Shown here: positions 36,857-45,422 of the stretch, piece by piece
Position numbering within the stretch: the first letter of the stretch is position 1
Layout: each line of letters opens with the position of its first letter
Source of the DNA: Candidatus Paraprochloron terpiosi LD05
GTDB lineage: Bacteria > Cyanobacteriota > Cyanobacteriia > Cyanobacteriales > Prochloraceae
Direction: 5' to 3'
Assembly: GCA_018141785.1 (NCBI GenBank)
Contig: CP073341.1
Location: 3,025,261-3,089,260 of the forward strand
Length of the DNA stretch: 64,000 nt
Program-made: the position numbers and the translations under genes
Notes under the pieces: model-generated
The model's input: only the letters and a program-made list of their open reading frames with translations
Databases searched by the model: none
What the model was told of the DNA's origin: nothing

Positions 36857-37996
36857 TTACTCATTTTGGTTAGATATACCAACAGCTTCCGTAATAGTAG
36901 ATAATCCCAATTGCTCCAATTGAGCAGTCAACCCTTTGAGGATAGAGGGGATCATCCATGGACCTTGATAGACCCAGCCCGTGTAAACTTGAAGCAAACT
37001 GGCACCAGCAGTAATTTTTGACCAAGCGTCCTCCGGGGTGAAAATGCCCCCAACCCCAATAATGGGCAACTTTCCCCTAGTTTGTTGCCAGATAAAACGG
37101 ATTATTTCTGTGGAGCGTTGTTTTAAGGGAGCACCGCTTATACCTCCCGGTTCATCAGTGATAGCTTTCTTAGTAGACTGGAGGATACGAGTTTGCAAAC
37201 CATCTCGACGAGTAGTAGTGTTAGTGGCGATAATTCCAGCCAAATTATGAGTTGTGGCTAAATCCACAATCTTCTCGATGGCCTCCCATTCTAAATCCGG
37301 GGAAATCTTCACCAGGATCGGTTTACTGTGGCGATTGTGTGCTTGCAAAGCAGCCAAAATCTCTTCTAGCTGTTTCTCAGTTTGGAGCGATCGCAAACCG
37401 GGAGTATTGGGAGAGCTGACATTGACCACAAAGTAATCCGCCTGCTCCTGCAAGAGGTCAAAACTGCCTGTATAGTCTGACGCCGCTGCTTCTAAAGGGG
37501 TTATTTTCGATTTACAGAGATTGATACCGATAGGAATAGTAGGTGTCCTCAAAGCCCAAATTTCTTCCAGAGTGGTAGCCATAACGGCAGCCCCCAGATT
37601 ATTGGCTCCCATGCGATTGAGAGCAGCCTTATCTAAGGGGAGGCGAAATAACCGGGGAGGAGGATTGCCTATTTGTGGGTGGAGAGTGACAGCACCCAAT
37701 TCTGCAAAGCCAAAGCCCAGGTGAGACCAAATTCCTGCCGCCACCCCATCTTTATCGAATCCCGCTGCCAAACCCACGGGATTGGGAAAATTCAATCCCC
37801 ATAAGTTTTGTTCCAGGCGATGGTCTGTGTAACAGAAAGATTGCTCTAATTGTCTCACCATTCTAGTACCCCAGGTGCTATGACGAGAGCGATCCAACCA
37901 GCTTAAAATTTTCAGTAGCTGTCGATGGGCCGACTCTGGGTTACCTTGGGCTGCGGCTAAAGCAATAGAATAGATAGGTTTGGCAAAGTTCCACAT
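36857..37996 (-). CDS. pyrD: Dihydroorotate dehydrogenase (quinone), class 2
   Basis: 379 residues, class 2 length with an N-terminal membrane-associating helix pair (about 1-45). FMN site region [13 protein letters not shown] (about 71-83), catalytic serine region in [14 protein letters not shown] (about 187-200) and [17 protein letters not shown] are intact. It oxidises dihydroorotate to orotate and reduces quinone. Stop at 36857; a copy of its 3' end lies at 36013-36166. Confidence 0.96.
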   Translation of the reverse strand: MWNFAKPIYSIALAAAQGNPESAHRQLLKILSWLDRSRHSTWGTRMVRQLEQSFCYTDHRLEQNLWGLNFPNPVGLAAGFDKDGVAAGIWSHLGFGFAELGAVTLHPQIGNPPPRLFRLPLDKAALNRMGANNLGAAVMATTLEEIWALRTPTIPIGINLCKSKITPLEAAASDYTGSFDLLQEQADYFVVNVSSPNTPGLRSLQTEKQLEEILAALQAHNRHSKPILVKISPDLEWEAIEKIVDLATTHNLAGIIATNTTTRRDGLQTRILQSTKKAITDEPGGISGAPLKQRSTEIIRFIWQQTRGKLPIIGVGGIFTPEDAWSKITAGASLLQVYTGWVYQGPWMIPSILKGLTAQLEQLGLSTITEAVGISNQNE

Positions 37997-38068
37997 AGAT
38001 AGCAGTCTATCATATAAAACTAATATAAAAATTCATATATTCCCATGGATAGGTTTCCAAGAGGGCTA

Positions 38069-38635
38069 TTATGGCTTCATCTTTAACCAGTTAAATAATG
38101 CTTCTACTTTTAATTCTAATTTAATGTTTTCTAAACTTACTAAATTATCCTTACCATAGCAAATTCTTGGTTCCTGTTTAGGTTGAAAAACTAAAATTGA
38201 ACAATCTTGTGTATCTATCAACCATCCTAGTTGACAACCATATTTAAGACAGTGTAATATGTTACCTGTGACTTTATTAGCACTTTGACTTGGTGAGACA
38301 ATTTCAATTGTCCAATCTGGAGCAATTAAGATATCGTCTACAGGTTCTCCTTTTTCGTCAAAAGGAATATGATTCCATTGCAGAATTGCTATATCGGGAA
38401 CAACTGAACTACCACCAAAAGTACAACGCAATTCTGGAAAAGCATAAGCAAGATGGACAGGTTCTGTGATACCATTTATTTGGGCGATTATTTTACTCTG
38501 AAGTCTAGAATGACGAGTTTTTGGCATGGGTTTTTGCCTAATCTGTCCATCAATGTACTCACTAGGAGGCTTGGTTTCTGGTAATGTCAGAAACTCTTCT
38601 AAAGTTAGGGGTTTTGGGAGGGTTTGTACCATCAT
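38069..38635 (-). CDS. Uma2-family (DUF820) protein
   Basis: 188 residues. LTLEEFLTLPETKPPSEYID, SSVVPDIAILQWNHIPFDEK (acidic site) and DWTIEIVSPSQSANKV, then LKYGCQLGWLIDTQDCSILV, are the standard Uma2 blocks with the D...E-x-(I/V)-like PD-(D/E)XK pattern. Complete and of usual length. Role unknown. It shares only the fold, not close sequence, with the copy at 26365. Confidence 0.85.
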   Translation of the reverse strand: MMVQTLPKPLTLEEFLTLPETKPPSEYIDGQIRQKPMPKTRHSRLQSKIIAQINGITEPVHLAYAFPELRCTFGGSSVVPDIAILQWNHIPFDEKGEPVDDILIAPDWTIEIVSPSQSANKVTGNILHCLKYGCQLGWLIDTQDCSILVFQPKQEPRICYGKDNLVSLENIKLELKVEALFNWLKMKP

Positions 38636-38659
38636 ATAAATTTGAGTGCGGTTACATTG

Positions 38660-38740
38660 TTTGTTTCACGCAGAGGCACAGAGGCACAGAGGAGGCGGGG
38701 AAATTCGTCGTAGGTTGGGTTGAGGGAACGAAACCCAACA
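38660..38740 (+). repeat. Two dispersed repeats side by side
   Basis: 38660-38692 is a CACGCAGAG-type copy (TTTCACGCAGAGGCACAGAG then GCACAGAGG). 38709-38740 is a second family, GTAGGTTGGGTTGAGGGAAC followed by GAAACCCAACA, with copies at about 41606, 43145 and 43464. Both fill the gap before the TPR-CHAT gene; the rest of 38741-38881 shows nothing clear. Confidence 0.65.
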
Positions 38741-38881
38741 CCTAAGGATATGGTATAGGATTAGGCAGTGTACCACTCAACCTACTATTGGAGTTAATAG
38801 TGGAACCAATTTGCATCCCTCCTTTTTAAGGACTATAATGTCACTTTAAGGTATAATTACAGTAAAAGGGAGATTGGAGCT

Positions 38882-41071
38882 ATGGCTAATATAAAACAAT
38901 ATAGAGCCTGTTGGCATGCTTTGGTGCAGGCTGAAAGACAGAGCAACGGAGACGTTCAGGTTGTTCATCAGGTGATGGCAAACCACTTAGACTGTCTCAA
39001 TGAAAATTTGATTCCGGTGATGAAGGAATTGGTAGAAGAAGCACTCACTAAATATCCACATGAGTCAAAGAAAGGGGCTATCGTGGTGGGGTATATCAGC
39101 CTTTGTTTTTGGAAATTTCCTCTGGGTAGTCGGGGGGATAATATGGAAATTGCTATAGCAGGTTACAAAATTGTTCTCCCTATCTACACCAAAGAGAACG
39201 ACCCCGAAGGTTGGGCCACTACTATGAATAACCTAGCTACTGCCTACAAAGACCGCATAAAAGGAGATAGGGCAGAGAATATAGAGGAAGCCATTGCAGC
39301 TTATAAGGAAGTTTTGACGGTAAAAACCAAAACTGATTTCCTTGTGGACTGGGCTACTATTATGAATAATTTAGCTCTTGCCTACAAAGACCGCAAAAAA
39401 GGAAATAAGGCAGACAATATAGAGGAAGCCATTGCAGTTTATAAGGAAGTTTTGACGGTAACAACCAAAACTAATTGCCCTAAGAAATGGGCTACTATTA
39501 TGAATAATTTAGCTCTTGCCTACAAAGACCGCGAAAAAGGAAATAAGGCAGACAATATAGAGGAAGCTATTAAAGCCTGTGAGAAAGCCTTGACGGTAAC
39601 AACCAAAATCGTTTTCCCTGAGGACTGGGCTACTATTATGAATAATTTAGCTCTTGCCTACAAAGACCGCAGAAAAGGAAATAAGGCAGAGAATATAGAA
39701 AAAGCCATTGCAGCTTATAAGGAAGCTTTGACGGTAAAAACCGAAACCGCTTTCCCTGTGGACTGGGCTATTATTATGAGTAATTTAGCTGCTGCCTATT
39801 GGGCACGCATAAAAGGAGATAAAGCAGAGAATATAGAGGAAGCCATTGTAGCCTATAAAGACGCCCTCACCATTTTACACCCCGACAAACTTCCCAATGA
39901 ATGCCGTTTAACCGCCTGGAGCCTAGGCAACCTCTACAGTGATAACCAACGGTGGACAAAAGCCACAGAATCCTACACCCTGGCTATCAGGGCGGCAGAA
40001 AACCTCTACAGTGCCTCCCTCTTCCTCAGCAGCAAAGAAGCTGAACTGAAAGAAACCGATAACCTCTACCGTCGTGCAGCCTACGCCTATGGCAAAACCG
40101 ACAACCTTCAAAAAGCTATCGCTACCCTGGAACAAGGGCGCGCTCGTGGTCTCCGGGAAACCCTCCAACGGGACAGAACCAACCTAGAAGGGGTCAAAAA
40201 CATCAACGAAGGACTCTTTCAACGGTATCAAACTGCTGCTATGGCTATTAGCCAACTGGAATCTGAGGAACGGAACAACTTCAACGTTGATTCTGGTTCA
40301 AAGCAACTCACTCCTGGAGAATTGCGGCAACAAGCTATTCGCTACCGAAAAAAACTGGAAGACTGTATCGCCGAAGTTCGCCAGGTTGAGGGTTATGAGA
40401 ACTTCCTGAAACTGCCTACCTTTGAAGAAATTGTTGAATGGACTCCTGCCAACAACCCCCTAGTGTACCTCCTGGTGACGCCTTTGGGAGGGGCAGCCTT
40501 AGTACTTGAGAAGGGGGAAACTGGTTCTGAGGAAACGACTACTTCCCATGCTACCTGGCTGGAAAACCTCACCGAAAAAAGCCTGGTGGAACTTCTGCCA
40601 AGCTGGAGTAATGCTAATAATGAATGCAAGGAGGCTTACTTTCAATATAAGGACAACCAGGACAACTCCCAAACGAAACAGCAACTTCACCAAGCTAAAG
40701 AAAAGTGGCTCCAAGTTATTGACGATACCACCCGCCAACTCTGGACTTTGGTTATGAAACCAGTAGTTCACTACCTGGAAGGGCACAAATTCACCCAAGC
40801 CATCCTAATCCCCACAGGGTACCTGAGCCTTCTGCCTCTCCACAGTGCCTGGACAAACAACCCCGACACCCCCACAAAGCGCAGCTACGCTCTAGACAAT
40901 ATCCGCTTCACCTACACTCCCAACGCCGTCTCCCTCCAAGCAGCCCAAACCATAGCCCAACAGACTCCCGTCACCAACCTTCTGGCTGTGGAAAACCCCA
41001 CGGGCGACCTCCGCTATTCCACTCGGGAAGTTGCCGCCGCTACTGCCACCTTTGAAGACCATACTATTTAA
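38882..41071 (+). CDS. TPR-CHAT protein, cut by a stop codon before the catalytic residues
   Basis: 729 residues from ATG 38882, preceded by GGGAGATTGGAG. Residues about 110-340 are five tandem 46-residue TPR units (WATIMNNLALAYKDR ... NIEEAIAVYKEVLTV) nearly identical in DNA. Then a helical linker and the first half of a CHAT (caspase-HetF associated with TPR) domain: LVYLLVTPLGGAALVLEKG, QAILIPTGYLSLLPLHSAW and SYALDNIRFTYTPNAVS. TAA at 41069-41071 ends it just before the His-Cys part, which continues in the same frame to 41608. CHAT proteases cut protein targets in defence or cell-death-like pathways; this copy can be active only with readthrough or if the stop is an error. Confidence 0.85.
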   Translation: MANIKQYRACWHALVQAERQSNGDVQVVHQVMANHLDCLNENLIPVMKELVEEALTKYPHESKKGAIVVGYISLCFWKFPLGSRGDNMEIAIAGYKIVLPIYTKENDPEGWATTMNNLATAYKDRIKGDRAENIEEAIAAYKEVLTVKTKTDFLVDWATIMNNLALAYKDRKKGNKADNIEEAIAVYKEVLTVTTKTNCPKKWATIMNNLALAYKDREKGNKADNIEEAIKACEKALTVTTKIVFPEDWATIMNNLALAYKDRRKGNKAENIEKAIAAYKEALTVKTETAFPVDWAIIMSNLAAAYWARIKGDKAENIEEAIVAYKDALTILHPDKLPNECRLTAWSLGNLYSDNQRWTKATESYTLAIRAAENLYSASLFLSSKEAELKETDNLYRRAAYAYGKTDNLQKAIATLEQGRARGLRETLQRDRTNLEGVKNINEGLFQRYQTAAMAISQLESEERNNFNVDSGSKQLTPGELRQQAIRYRKKLEDCIAEVRQVEGYENFLKLPTFEEIVEWTPANNPLVYLLVTPLGGAALVLEKGETGSEETTTSHATWLENLTEKSLVELLPSWSNANNECKEAYFQYKDNQDNSQTKQQLHQAKEKWLQVIDDTTRQLWTLVMKPVVHYLEGHKFTQAILIPTGYLSLLPLHSAWTNNPDTPTKRSYALDNIRFTYTPNAVSLQAAQTIAQQTPVTNLLAVENPTGDLRYSTREVAAATATFEDHTI

Positions 41072-41608
41072 AAAAAAAACCTTGCGGAGATTTTTCCGGT
41101 TAGTGATGCCCTGAAAAACCACAGCGTAGCGCACTTTTCTTGCCACGGCTCTGCCAACTTTCAGGAACCATTGGAGAGTAAGTTAGTTATAACTAATAAA
41201 AAAGTTATCACACTTCGGCACCTCTTGAGCCTGAAGCTCCAAAACATTCGTCTTATCCTCCTATCTGCCTGTGAAACGGGAATTCCTGGCCTTGACCTGC
41301 CCGACGAAGTAGTGAGTCTGCCCATGGGCTTATTGCAAGCAGGGGTTGGGGGAGTGGTGGCGTCCCTCTGGCCCGTGTCAGACCTCAGTACCATGATTTT
41401 GCTGACTCGTTTCTATGACTTTTGGCGCAAAGATGGGTTAGAACCTGCTGAAGCTCTCCGTAAAGCACAAATATGGTTGCGAGATAGCAGTAAAAGAGAG
41501 AAGAGAGAGTATTTTCAAGATATGGACAAAGAGTTTCATGAGCAATTATTGGGAACGGACTTTACTCACCCTTTCCATTGGAGTGCTTTCACCTATACTG
41601 GAGTGTAG
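41072..41608 (+). pseudogene. Catalytic end of the same TPR-CHAT gene, after the stop
   Basis: Same frame as the gene above. It begins KKNLAEIFPVSDALKNHSVA, then HFSCHG with the catalytic His, and LILLSACETG with the nucleophilic Cys; the end GVGGVVASLWPVSDLSTMIL and HPFHWSAFTYTGV completes a CHAT domain. A run of ten A at 41070-41079 sits on the junction, and the residues between EDHTI and KKNLAEI look fewer than usual, so a small deletion may have made the stop. An internal TTG at 41171 could start a fragment, but not a useful one. Confidence 0.8.
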
Positions 41609-41670
41609 GTTGGGTTGTGATGCGGTCCACGGTAGATTAATTATTGGGACTACATATCAAGGAGATTCTT

Positions 41671-42129
41671 ATGGCTTCTACTCAAGAAATTCTCTCAGCA
41701 GCCCGTACAGTACAATCTGAACTGGACACCTTATTAGGAGATAAAGCGGCTGAAGTTGCCCCAAAACTAGCACAACTGATAAATGAGGTGGAAGCTGGAC
41801 AAACTCTTGACTTAGATTTGTGGGAGTTTCTCACAGAATATGATGCCACGGATCGTCGCATGACAGAGTTATTAAAAGAAACCCAATCTGAAGATACTAT
41901 ACATTATAACCCCATGGGAGAAATTTCTCATGAATACATCAGGTTAGGAGATGTAAGTTATAGCCCCCCTCCAGGAATTAGACGACCTTCCTCTCTTCAG
42001 AAATATACTTGTCCCCAGTGCGATTATACCTGGGAGCGTCGGCATATAGGGGAAGATATACCCGAATGTCCTGAACATAAAGTCCCCCTTCAGTGCCATG
42101 ATAACCACTCAATTCCTGACGGGACTTAG
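41671..42129 (+). CDS. CHAT-linked protein with C-terminal zinc ribbon
   Basis: 152 residues from ATG 41671 (AAGGAG 6 bp upstream). The first 75 are helical (TQEILSAARTVQSELDTLLG, LAQLINEVEAGQTLDLDLWE). The C-terminus has CPQC at about 114 and CPEH...C, a zinc-ribbon pattern (YTCPQCDYTWERR). It is 62 bp after the CHAT gene and overlaps the next gene by 32 bp. Its place suggests a regulator, substrate or sensor for the CHAT protease. No named family recognised. Confidence 0.6.
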   Translation: MASTQEILSAARTVQSELDTLLGDKAAEVAPKLAQLINEVEAGQTLDLDLWEFLTEYDATDRRMTELLKETQSEDTIHYNPMGEISHEYIRLGDVSYSPPPGIRRPSSLQKYTCPQCDYTWERRHIGEDIPECPEHKVPLQCHDNHSIPDGT

Positions 42130-43018
42130 TAATCAACTAGCCAAAAGTTGGCTTATCAACCTCCTCACTCCTCTCTTTCTCTTCTGGGCTGGAGGCTTAG
42201 TAGTTACCTTACCCAAATTGGGCGGCTGGCAGAACACTTACGAAGCCCTCAATGAGTTTTCTCAACCCCAACAAATAGGTTTTCTCATTTTCAGTATCCT
42301 TTTTGTTCTTATCTCAGCTTTTTTAATCGAACAGTGGAACTTTGCTACCCTCCAATTCCTAGAAGGTTATTGGCCTTTTTGGTTACGCAACTGTTTTGTT
42401 GAACTAGAAAAGGCACGGAAAAAGAAGGCGGAGAAACAGTTTCAAGTACTTCACAAAAAGATGAAAAACCCAGGTTTAACTCCCCAGGAAAAAGAGAAAC
42501 TAGTTAGAGTGGAAGAGAAACTGAACAACATGCCTTTCAAAGAGGAAGATATCATGGCCACTCGCTTAGGGAATATCCTCCGCAGGGCAGAACTCCTTCC
42601 CTTCGTGAAATATGGCCTGGACACGGTCCTCTGCTGGCCGCACCTCTGGCTTCTTTTGCCGGAACAAGTGCGCCAAGACTTAGGAGAAGCCCGGAACCAA
42701 CTGGACACTGCTGTCAGGTTTTGGTGCTGGAGCCTTCTTTTCACAGTCTCGAGTCTTTGGAGTATTTGGGCACTACCCATAGGTCTCCTTTCAGCTCTGT
42801 TTGCTTACTACCACTGGATAATAAATGCTGCCAGAATCTACCGTGACCTCTTGGAAGCAACTTTTGACCTCTACCGCTTTCACCTCTATAGTTCCCTGAA
42901 GTTTCCACTCCCCGCTACCCAAGAGGGGGAAAAAATCTTAGCTACTCAATTAAATACCTTCCTACAACGAGGATACTACCCTCCAAACTTCCATTATACT
43001 CTACCGGACAGTTGGTAA
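42098..43018 (+). CDS. Membrane protein of the CHAT triad
   Basis: 306 residues. Membrane segments at about 17-41, 61-81 and a pair at about 208-242; between them a charged coiled coil (VELEKARKKKAEKQFQVLHK, about 105-155). It starts inside the zinc-ribbon gene (32-bp overlap, -1-type frame change), a sign of tight coupling. The layout, with a membrane-anchored helical middle and small cytosolic ends, fits an effector or sensor. I do not recognise a family. Confidence 0.6.
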   Translation: MITTQFLTGLSNQLAKSWLINLLTPLFLFWAGGLVVTLPKLGGWQNTYEALNEFSQPQQIGFLIFSILFVLISAFLIEQWNFATLQFLEGYWPFWLRNCFVELEKARKKKAEKQFQVLHKKMKNPGLTPQEKEKLVRVEEKLNNMPFKEEDIMATRLGNILRRAELLPFVKYGLDTVLCWPHLWLLLPEQVRQDLGEARNQLDTAVRFWCWSLLFTVSSLWSIWALPIGLLSALFAYYHWIINAARIYRDLLEATFDLYRFHLYSSLKFPLPATQEGEKILATQLNTFLQRGYYPPNFHYTLPDSW

Positions 43019-43463
43019 CCTATCCAACGGCGATCGCCCAGCTTCACACCTTCTCTCAGCAACTCGATATAAAGTCCTATCTAATTGACTTCATCTCCTC
43101 TGATACCCCCTTGATACCCCCCAAATATCGAAAAAATCCTGCATCGTAGGTTGGGTTGAGGGAACGAAACCAACTTTTTGCCCCTTTACCCCTAAACCTT
43201 GCAATCCATAGTCAAACAACTTACTCAATATATAACTTAACTTGATATACCATACTATTGTGTTTTATACAAGTGTTATTGTTAAAGTAGCTCAAGAACT
43301 TTGACGATATCAACAGGTGTAGAGCTATGAACATATCCTTCTTTCTGGCACAACCAACTTATTATTTGGCCCATAACCGCCCTTCTTAGTGCCAATATTT
43401 CTATTACGCCTTGGGGAGGTCTTCATGTGCTATGTCTCATAGTTGCTAGAAACTTACTGGACT
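43019..43463. other. Gap with no recognised gene
   Basis: About 445 bases. A copy of the GTAGGTTGGGTTGAGGGAAC repeat at 43146. Bases 43335-43460 on the plus strand read QLIIWPITALLSANISITPW-like hydrophobic codons without a start, perhaps the remnant of a small membrane protein. No RNA or promoter stands out. Confidence 0.4.
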
Positions 43464-43490
43464 GTAGGTTGGGGACAAAACCCAACCTAC
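43464..43490. repeat. GTAGGTTGGG/CCCAACCTAC hairpin after ndhB
   Basis: Perfect 10-base arms with a 7-base loop (GACAAAA), 28 bp past the ndhB stop. It is a compact form of the dispersed GTAGGTTGGG family and could stop transcription of ndhB, but a T-run on that side is missing. Confidence 0.55.
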
Positions 43491-43517
43491 GAATTTTAGC
43501 TGAAGCAAGACCAAATA

Positions 43518-45116
43518 TTAAAGGTTGATTACTTGCTTCCTGTCTTGGTGTTTTTCCGCGCCAAATTTCTTTCTAAGAGACACTTGAATGTCAGTTTGAG
43601 AAGGCAGAACTGATTGCAGCATTGGGGTACTAATAACAGAATTTTCAGCCAAAGTTAACAAGGGATTGGCAAAAATCCCCAGGAGGCAAGTTGCCACTAA
43701 TGAGAGCACCAAACCCACTTTTAAAGGAGGCATTCCCGACAAATTCCAATTAATGGGAGGATAATTTTTAACGGAAGAGGACATTTCGTGGGGTTCTTTT
43801 ACCACCATCATCTTCACAACCCGGATATAATAGTAGATGGAAATTACGCTAGTAATGAGACCCAACAACACCAAACCGTAAAGTCCCGCTTGCCAACCAG
43901 CCCAGAAGATATAGATTTTGCCGAAAAATCCAGCCAAAGGTGGAATACCACCTAAGGAAAGGAGGCAGATGCTTAAACTAAGGGTGAGGAGGGGGTCTTT
44001 ATGATATAGACCAGCATATTCGCTAATCTGGTCAGTACCCGTTCGCAGGGAGAAGAGAATGACACAGGTGAAAGCCCCTAAGTTCATGAATAAATAAACC
44101 AGAAGATAGAAAATAATGCTGGTATATCCTGCATCGGTTCCGGCGATTAAACCAATCATCATAAAGCCGGCTTGCCCAATGGAGGAATAAGCTAACATCC
44201 GTTTCATACTGGTTTGTGCGAGAGCAACTACGTTACCTAAGACCATGCTGAGAATGGCAAGAACAGCAAAAATGAGGTGCCATTCTGGGGTGAGGGAGCC
44301 AAAAGCAGTGAGCAACAGGCGCATGGCTAAGGCGAAACCAGCGGCTTTAGAACCCACGGAGAGAAAAGCTACTACTGGGGTAGGAGAACCTTCATAAACG
44401 TCTGGAGTCCATTGGTGGAAGGGAACAGCGGAAATTTTGAAACCAATACCGGCGATGACAAAGATTAAGGCAACCGCCAAGGCTAAAGATTGACCCTCAT
44501 CCCCTGAACTAATGGCAGCAGCAATGGCATTCAAATTGGTTGAACCTCCTGACAAACCATACAAGAGGGAAACTCCATAGAGAAAAATGGCTGAACTGGC
44601 GGCTCCAATCAATAAGTATTTTAATGCTGCTTCATTGGAGCGAGAATCCCGCTTCATGTAACCTGTCATTAGATAGGAGGAGATACTCAACATCTCCAAA
44701 GAGATGAAAATCATCACCAGCTCTTGGGCACCGCACAGGAACATGGCTCCCACCGTCGCTGTCATCATGATGGCGATAAACTCCGTCAAGGAAGAGCCGG
44801 TTTCCAACCCATAGCGCACGGACATGAGAATGGTGAGGGCTGTGGATAATGCGATAATAGCCCTAAAGAGAATACTCAAATGGTCCCCATTAAAGCCGCC
44901 GAGAAAACCAATGGGGTTGGCTGCATCCCAGCAACCATAAAGGGCGACAAGGGAGGCTAATAGCCCCGCGATGGCAAATTTTGGTAAAAGCAGAGCTAAT
45001 TTACGCCCTCCAATCAAATCAGCTCCTAAAATTACTATCAGGGTAGCCAGCAGGATCCCTTCTGGCAAAATGGTCCCAACATTCAGCCTGGCTGCTATAT
45101 TACTAGAAAAATCCAT
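43518..45116 (-). CDS. ndhB: NAD(P)H-quinone oxidoreductase subunit 2 (NDH-1)
   Basis: 532 residues with about 14 membrane helices, matching cyanobacterial NdhB. Proton-channel motifs are intact: [19 protein letters not shown] (acidic E in TM5 region), [20 protein letters not shown] and [14 protein letters not shown]. It serves all NDH-1 forms (respiration, cyclic flow, CO2 uptake). The C-terminal tail is polar. Divergent from topA with a 306-bp gap. Confidence 0.97.
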   Translation of the reverse strand: MDFSSNIAARLNVGTILPEGILLATLIVILGADLIGGRKLALLLPKFAIAGLLASLVALYGCWDAANPIGFLGGFNGDHLSILFRAIIALSTALTILMSVRYGLETGSSLTEFIAIMMTATVGAMFLCGAQELVMIFISLEMLSISSYLMTGYMKRDSRSNEAALKYLLIGAASSAIFLYGVSLLYGLSGGSTNLNAIAAAISSGDEGQSLALAVALIFVIAGIGFKISAVPFHQWTPDVYEGSPTPVVAFLSVGSKAAGFALAMRLLLTAFGSLTPEWHLIFAVLAILSMVLGNVVALAQTSMKRMLAYSSIGQAGFMMIGLIAGTDAGYTSIIFYLLVYLFMNLGAFTCVILFSLRTGTDQISEYAGLYHKDPLLTLSLSICLLSLGGIPPLAGFFGKIYIFWAGWQAGLYGLVLLGLITSVISIYYYIRVVKMMVVKEPHEMSSSVKNYPPINWNLSGMPPLKVGLVLSLVATCLLGIFANPLLTLAENSVISTPMLQSVLPSQTDIQVSLRKKFGAEKHQDRKQVINL

Positions 45117-45422
45117 AAGGTTTAGGCAAATTAAACTCCCACTTGAGGAATTTACAACAACCTTAGGATATCACGTCGGCTTAAAACTGGTTGGTGTTCT
45201 GGGTTCTGTCTGTGGGGAGAAAGCTGTCATTGGGCAATTTGTGCTATTATGAGAGTAAATTTCTTATTGCCAACCAAACCCCTGCAAGCGAGAGCAAAAA
45301 TGAAAATCCCTTATACTGAAGGTCTTTGAGCCACATAGAGCATGATTTAAGTGAGAGGTTTAGCAAACTAATTACCCAAAACCTATAATTGTTTTTCCGC
45401 CTCTGTGAGACGAACTAATCCC
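45117..45422. other. Divergent promoter region ndhB/topA
   Basis: 306 bases between two outward genes. It must hold both promoters, but I see no near-consensus pair. An open frame on the plus strand into this gap is antisense to the ndhB start and is not considered real. Confidence 0.4.
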
